Shown in pieces: positions 61,888 to 64,000 of a stretch of DNA of 64,000 bases. The position numbers were made by a program, and so were the translations under genes. The DNA lies in assembly GCA_012862575.1 (NCBI GenBank), contig BLSF01000024.1, positions 374,843 through 438,842 on the forward strand. The letters run 5' to 3'. The stretch comes from Parietichytrium sp. I65-24A. Lineage: Eukaryota > Sar > Bigyra > Thraustochytrida > Thraustochytriidae. Each line of letters starts with the position of its first letter. Position 1 is the stretch's first letter. Below the pieces are notes generated by a model that saw only the letters and a list, made by a program, of their open reading frames with translations, did not search any database and was not told the DNA's origin.

Positions 61888-64000
61888 GAGAGGGAGAGGG
61901 AGAGAGATGGGATAGAGAGATAGAGTGGGAGAGTAAGAGTGGGAGGGTGAGAGTTTACTTACTGTCACTGATAGCTAGCTTGCTTTCGGGCTTAGGACTG
62001 GGGTTAGGTTGAAGATGCCATGCAATAGTACTCTGCCTATGTCTTCGCCACCTGAACTTCTGCTCGCCACAAAAGAAATGGCTTACTTCTCTTCTACTAC
62101 CATTGATAGGAGTAGCTGTCGGGCTATCGCATCCTAGCCTGTTGAGGCGTGTTCCAAGGCACAGTCTGGTGAGATGTCTAACGGACTGGTAGGTTCAGTA
62201 GGCGTTTCCTATGATGAGGACCCACGCGACGTAGATGGGCTTAGGGACTATTGGGTAGGACTTAACTAGCGTCCAGTGGCGAGGCTGTGACACTCCTTGC
62301 GTCCCCTCTGTTTCTCCTCTCTCTCTCGTCTTCTCTCTCTCTTTTCCCCTCTCAGAAAGAGAAGCACGAGGCAGATTCAGCTCATCTTGCTTCTCGCTTT
62401 TCCCTCTCGGCGTTTTCTGAATCCTGAATTCTGAATTCTGCTTTCCCCGGACTCACCCGAGAGAGTCAGGCCTCCTGTGATGCAACCGAGATGACTACTA
62501 AATGCTACTCATTTCACTAGTCCTTTCGAACTGTGTTTCTCCGAAACAGTCTCTGCGCCGCGAAATGTACGCGGACTTGGGAGAGAAGAGAGAGAGAGAG
62601 AGAGAAAGATGACGATGCGGAGGAGAGTCCAAAATGTGGACTCTCAGTGAATACGCTAGACGACTCATACTAGCGGCTCATGGATGCCGGGAAAAGGGGA
62701 ACAAAAAAGGAGAGCATTTTGCACGTTACAGAAGTAGATTCTTTCCCCTAACGATCGCCCTGTAGTAGACACTATCACCTCCACTACCCCTGTACCCCCA
62801 CACTATGCATAGGCGTAGGTGGGGCCTATCAACCGGCCAGGCTCGTCTTCTATAGAGTGCTAAAGGAACCGCTAGACAGTGCGACGCCGCTTCCTGGCCT
62901 TTTCTCTCACGACTCATCACGAAATGGCCGTCTTGTAGCATTGATTAGTGTTTATATAACTAGAGATATCGGACCCTTATGTACCTATGGCACAAATTGG
63001 CCATTAAGAGTGGATATGTGATGGATAACCACGATGTGCGTGTCGGAGATGTGACGCAGAGTGCGGAGTCGATTTCCTCACAGCAAGAAGAGGACCTCCG
63101 GCGTACGAGTATCTAACTAACAACTATGCGATTATACGATGTGGAGAGAGAACCTCTGACAGGTGTGCATTGTCGGCAGTGCTAAATAAAAGGCGCTAAT
63201 ACTTATTGCCGTTCAGTGGCAGTTCTGTAGGACGAACAATAGGAGGTGGGACGGGATTACGGTCCGCTGGCGACTCCTATAGAATACCACTATTGCAGTC
63301 TTGTCACTGTTAGTCCCCAAGGCACAAGCGCATAAGAATTTTGATTTGGTTTTGTCCCGACAAACTATGGACAATCTAAGTCTCACTTTTCATTTTCCAG
63401 TCAATTTGAATTGTGTTGAAAGTACATTTTGCGACTCGACAATTTACAAATTGAAAAATTGACAGTGTCGGCGTTGGATTCTGGTGTTCGGACGCGCTTT
63501 TTACATTAAAAAGTGAAAAGTTCGCATGTGATTTTTCCGCGAGAAAATGGCGCGGATAGTTTACGCACTCAGCGCCAGTTCCACGTACCAGTACCGTAAT
63601 AGCCATTATACCCTCCGCCGTTAGTACTCCTACTGAAAGGCCGGGGAAACCGGCACAATACGCAGGGAAAAAGTCCAAGTGCTACCTTCGTCCTTGATAG
63701 TGCTAAGAGTTGTTGCTACTTGAGGTGAATGGGATTTTCCGCGGTTGTTTTCGATCGTGCAGCAATTTTGTCCCGCAGACTCGTATACTTCCGAGTAGGC
63801 ATCCAAGTACGGTTTGCGCCGCGAGACGAATGTGGCCGCACCAACGGAGGTGCTCTCTCGTTGATCAATTTTGAGATAACTTATTTTGAGGCTGTGACAA
63901 GAAACTCCGGAATGCTATGTGAATTGAGATGAGCAGCCCGGATGGACACACATGAATGAAAATGGGCCTCCTCAAGTGATCCGAATGCTCCTCAATTCCT
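60732..64000. other. 3.3 kb gene-poor, microsatellite-rich window end
   Basis: Long CT tracts (61260-61400), (CTTT)n (61741-61795), (GA)n (61850-61925) and GAATTCT units (62425-62440). From 62000 to 64000 no frame longer than about 100 codons and no tRNA-like fold is visible. The sequence is unique-looking and of unknown role. Confidence 0.5.
61741..61925. repeat. (CTTT)n and (GA)n microsatellites
   Basis: About 55 bases of TTTC/CTTT tandem, then 60 bases of GA/GGGA tandem, about 1 kb upstream of the AGC kinase start. Confidence 0.9.

Noticed and set aside
61000-64000. Search of the terminal gene-poor DNA for retroelement, LINE or transposase frames
   Set aside because: No reverse-transcriptase, integrase or transposase motif was seen on either strand; only microsatellites and short frames.

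Overview
This is nuclear DNA of an intron-poor, single-celled eukaryote. Most genes are long single exons. The nine introns I can place in coding genes are short (65-366 bases), have GTAAGT or GTGAGT donors, and seven of the nine carry a CTAAC branch motif. A kinesin-2 accessory subunit (KAP) implies a flagellated stage. The mix of KAP, a giant armadillo-only protein, a PH-ankyrin-FYVE protein, Zn2Cys6 proteins and few introns makes a labyrinthulomycete/thraustochytrid-like stramenopile my leading guess, with an early-branching flagellated fungus as the alternative. The taxon is inference only.

Layout. 0.27-0.37 kb: intron-bearing tRNA-Leu(AAG). 0.65-11 kb: two paralogous Zn2Cys6 putative transcription factors on the minus strand flank a zinc-less MDR oxidoreductase on the plus strand. 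11-16 kb: gene-poor, with one orphan intron-like element. 16-24.3 kb: the U3 snoRNP protein RRP9, a long coiled-coil protein whose frame changes in mid-gene, a small unknown ORF, and the G-patch protein PINX1. 25-32 kb: a RAD6-type E2 with four exons, a PH-ankyrin-FYVE protein, an unknown two-exon protein and a NIPA-type magnesium transporter with three exons. 32-34.4 kb: non-coding, with a MITE-like inverted-repeat element and a 10-base phased array. 34.5-45.8 kb: a 3,789-residue protein made almost only of armadillo repeats (about 90). 46-50.2 kb: a convergent acidic protein with 105-residue tandem repeats rich in DDFGDF motifs. 50.3-51.5 kb: a second, truncated copy of that gene's 5' part behind a single N, best read as an unmerged contig overlap between two haplotypes. 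52.6-60.7 kb: an unknown two-exon coiled-coil protein, an ambiguous 2 kb stretch, KAP, and an AGC kinase. 60.7-64 kb: gene-poor, microsatellite-rich.

Functional themes. Ribosome and nucleolus: RRP9, PINX1. Endosomal trafficking: the PH-ankyrin-FYVE protein and possibly the FGDF-repeat protein, whose motifs resemble ligands of AP-1/GGA ear domains. Flagellar transport: KAP. Signalling and regulation: AGC kinase, RAD6, the Zn2Cys6 pair. These genes are not an operon, and I see no evidence of co-regulation beyond a shared purine-rich leader in front of several start codons. I found no recognisable retroelement, virus-like element, CRISPR array or rRNA gene.
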